From NCBI GenBank assembly GCA_934101645.1, contig CAKORX010000002.1, positions 150,264 through 214,263 on the forward strand: a stretch of 64,000 bases of DNA. The letters are read 5' to 3'. This document shows, in pieces, positions 63,487 to 64,000 of the stretch. The notes under the pieces were generated by a model. That model did no database searches. It worked only from the letters and a program-made list of their open reading frames with translations, and was not told where the DNA came from. How positions within the stretch are numbered: position 1 is the stretch's first letter; each line of letters starts with the position of its first letter. The DNA comes from an uncultured Bacilli bacterium. Its GTDB lineage: Bacteria; Bacillota_I; Bacilli_A; RF39; UBA660. The position numbers and the translations under genes were made by a program.

Positions 63487-63909
63487 ATGAGTAGTTTATT
63501 AGATAATGTTAAATCTTTTGCTAAAAAAGCACATAATGGTCAATTTGATAAGGGAGGGCATCCATATTATTTACATTTACAAAATGTCGCTAGCATGGGT
63601 AAAACTGAAGAGGAAAAAATTGTTGGGTATTTGCATGATGTTATTGAGGATACAAATTATACAATAGAGGATATTAGACTTTTAGGTATTAACGATAATT
63701 GTATTGAGGCAATAAAATATTTAACTCATGATAAAAATATTTCGTATGATGAATACATTAAAAATATAAAATCATGTGAACTAGCTAGAAAAGTTAAAAT
63801 AAATGATTTAAAAAATAATTTAGATTTATCAAGAATAGATAATATTACTGATAATGATATAAGACGAAATAAAAAATATCAAAAATATTTGGAGTATCTT
63901 GAGAAATAA
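63487..63909 (+). CDS. HD-domain protein, RelA/SpoT-hydrolase-like
   Basis: 140 aa from ATG 63487 after GGAGG; a longer ORF from 63418 has no ribosome-binding site. SFAKKAHNGQFDKGGHPYYLHL, GYLHDVIEDTNYTIED (the HD pair) and VKINDLKNNLDL resemble the HD hydrolase domain of RelA/SpoT proteins and small Mesh1-like enzymes. Those remove pyrophosphate from (p)ppGpp or related nucleotides with Mn2+; here that is inferred. It lies between two prepilin genes under a related promoter. Confidence 0.85.
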   Translation: MSSLLDNVKSFAKKAHNGQFDKGGHPYYLHLQNVASMGKTEEEKIVGYLHDVIEDTNYTIEDIRLLGINDNCIEAIKYLTHDKNISYDEYIKNIKSCELARKVKINDLKNNLDLSRIDNITDNDIRRNKKYQKYLEYLEK

Positions 63910-63922
63910 TCAAAATATTTTA

Positions 63923-63981
63923 ATTGAATAAATAATTATGTTTTGCTATAATAAAAATGAAAGTAGAGAGTAGTTTTTATG
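63923..63981 (+). repeat. Prepilin promoter/leader repeat, copy 2
   Basis: TTGAAT (63924-63929), 17 bp, TATAAT (63947-63952), then AAAGTAGAGAGTAG and ATG 63979. Direct repeat of 61104-61161, 2.8 kb downstream. Confidence 0.85.
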
Positions 63982-64000
63982 AATAAGAAAGGATTTACGT
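63979..64000 (+). CDS. Start of a second prepilin-like gene (partial)
   Basis: Only seven codons lie in the window, MNKKGFT, identical to the start of the prepilin-like protein at 61159, and the promoter is the same. It is therefore almost certainly another member of the pilin-like family. Confidence 0.75.

Noticed and set aside
1..64000. Genetic code 4 (UGA as Trp), given Mycoplasma-like features
   Set aside because: Genes with good starts end at UGA followed by overlapping starts (ATGA), and Trp is encoded by TGG throughout.
1..64000. tRNA, rRNA or CRISPR loci
   Set aside because: No cloverleaf with a conserved T-loop, no rRNA core sequence and no regularly spaced short direct repeats were found by reading.

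Overview
All recognisable genes lie on the + strand of a strongly AT-rich, low-G+C Gram-positive genome. UGA is used as an ordinary stop (for example the ATGA overlaps at 42664 and 55037), so this is not a code-4 Mycoplasma. A spoIVA-HU gene pair, an IreB-RuvX-YrzB-MltG-TrmR-U32 operon, HrcA-type control of htpG, phosphoketolase and an LtaS-like enzyme point to the Bacilli/Erysipelotrichia/Mollicutes side of the Firmicutes, probably an uncultured anaerobic gut lineage (RF39-like). The lineage is an inference.

Layout. 1-10.2 kb is an accessory region: the end of a Zn/Cd-type P-type ATPase, acetyltransferases, three flavodoxins, a Nudix protein, an APH-like kinase and several decaying genes (maa with an internal stop, a DUF1697 remnant, a frameshifted aph tail). 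10.2-14 kb holds a J-domain protein behind a possible attenuator, a nitroreductase and small or membrane proteins. 14-16.2 kb holds a frameshifted dinD and a RhuM gene that overlaps rbgA. 16.2-22 kb is a tightly overlapped operon rbgA-rnhB-ltaS-like-topA. 22-36.7 kb has htpG under a CIRCE element, an ABC transporter, two flavoproteins, phosphoketolase, an MprF-like membrane protein, an amidoligase-like protein, spoIVA and HU.

36.7-50.3 kb is the most striking locus. One operon of eleven overlapping or closely spaced genes encodes two surface-anchored proteins (1972 and 448 aa), a c-subunit-like proteolipid, a b-delta-like fusion, F1 alpha, beta and short epsilon, a multi-pass membrane protein, another single-pass extracytoplasmic protein, a small soluble protein, and F1 gamma. 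The F1 catalytic motifs are intact, but the c-like protein has no acidic residue in its second helix and no subunit a is present. The best reading is an ATP-hydrolysing F1-like motor uncoupled from ion transport and wired to giant extracellular proteins, analogous to the F1-like ATPases of mycoplasmas but keeping a c-like ring protein.

50.3-58 kb is mostly housekeeping: an Flp-like pilin, a PRPP synthetase homologue, ireB-ruvX-yrzB-mltG-trmR-U32-U32 (cell-wall synthesis and tRNA wobble-uridine modification), a DHH phosphodiesterase resembling the C-terminal half of GdpP, and a Nudix hydrolase. 58-64 kb encodes surface proteins: two membrane-anchored WG-like repeat proteins, a 733-aa prepilin-like Cys-rich protein, an HD-domain protein, and the start of a second prepilin gene carrying a nearly identical promoter and N-terminus, which indicates a duplicated pilin-like array running off the window.
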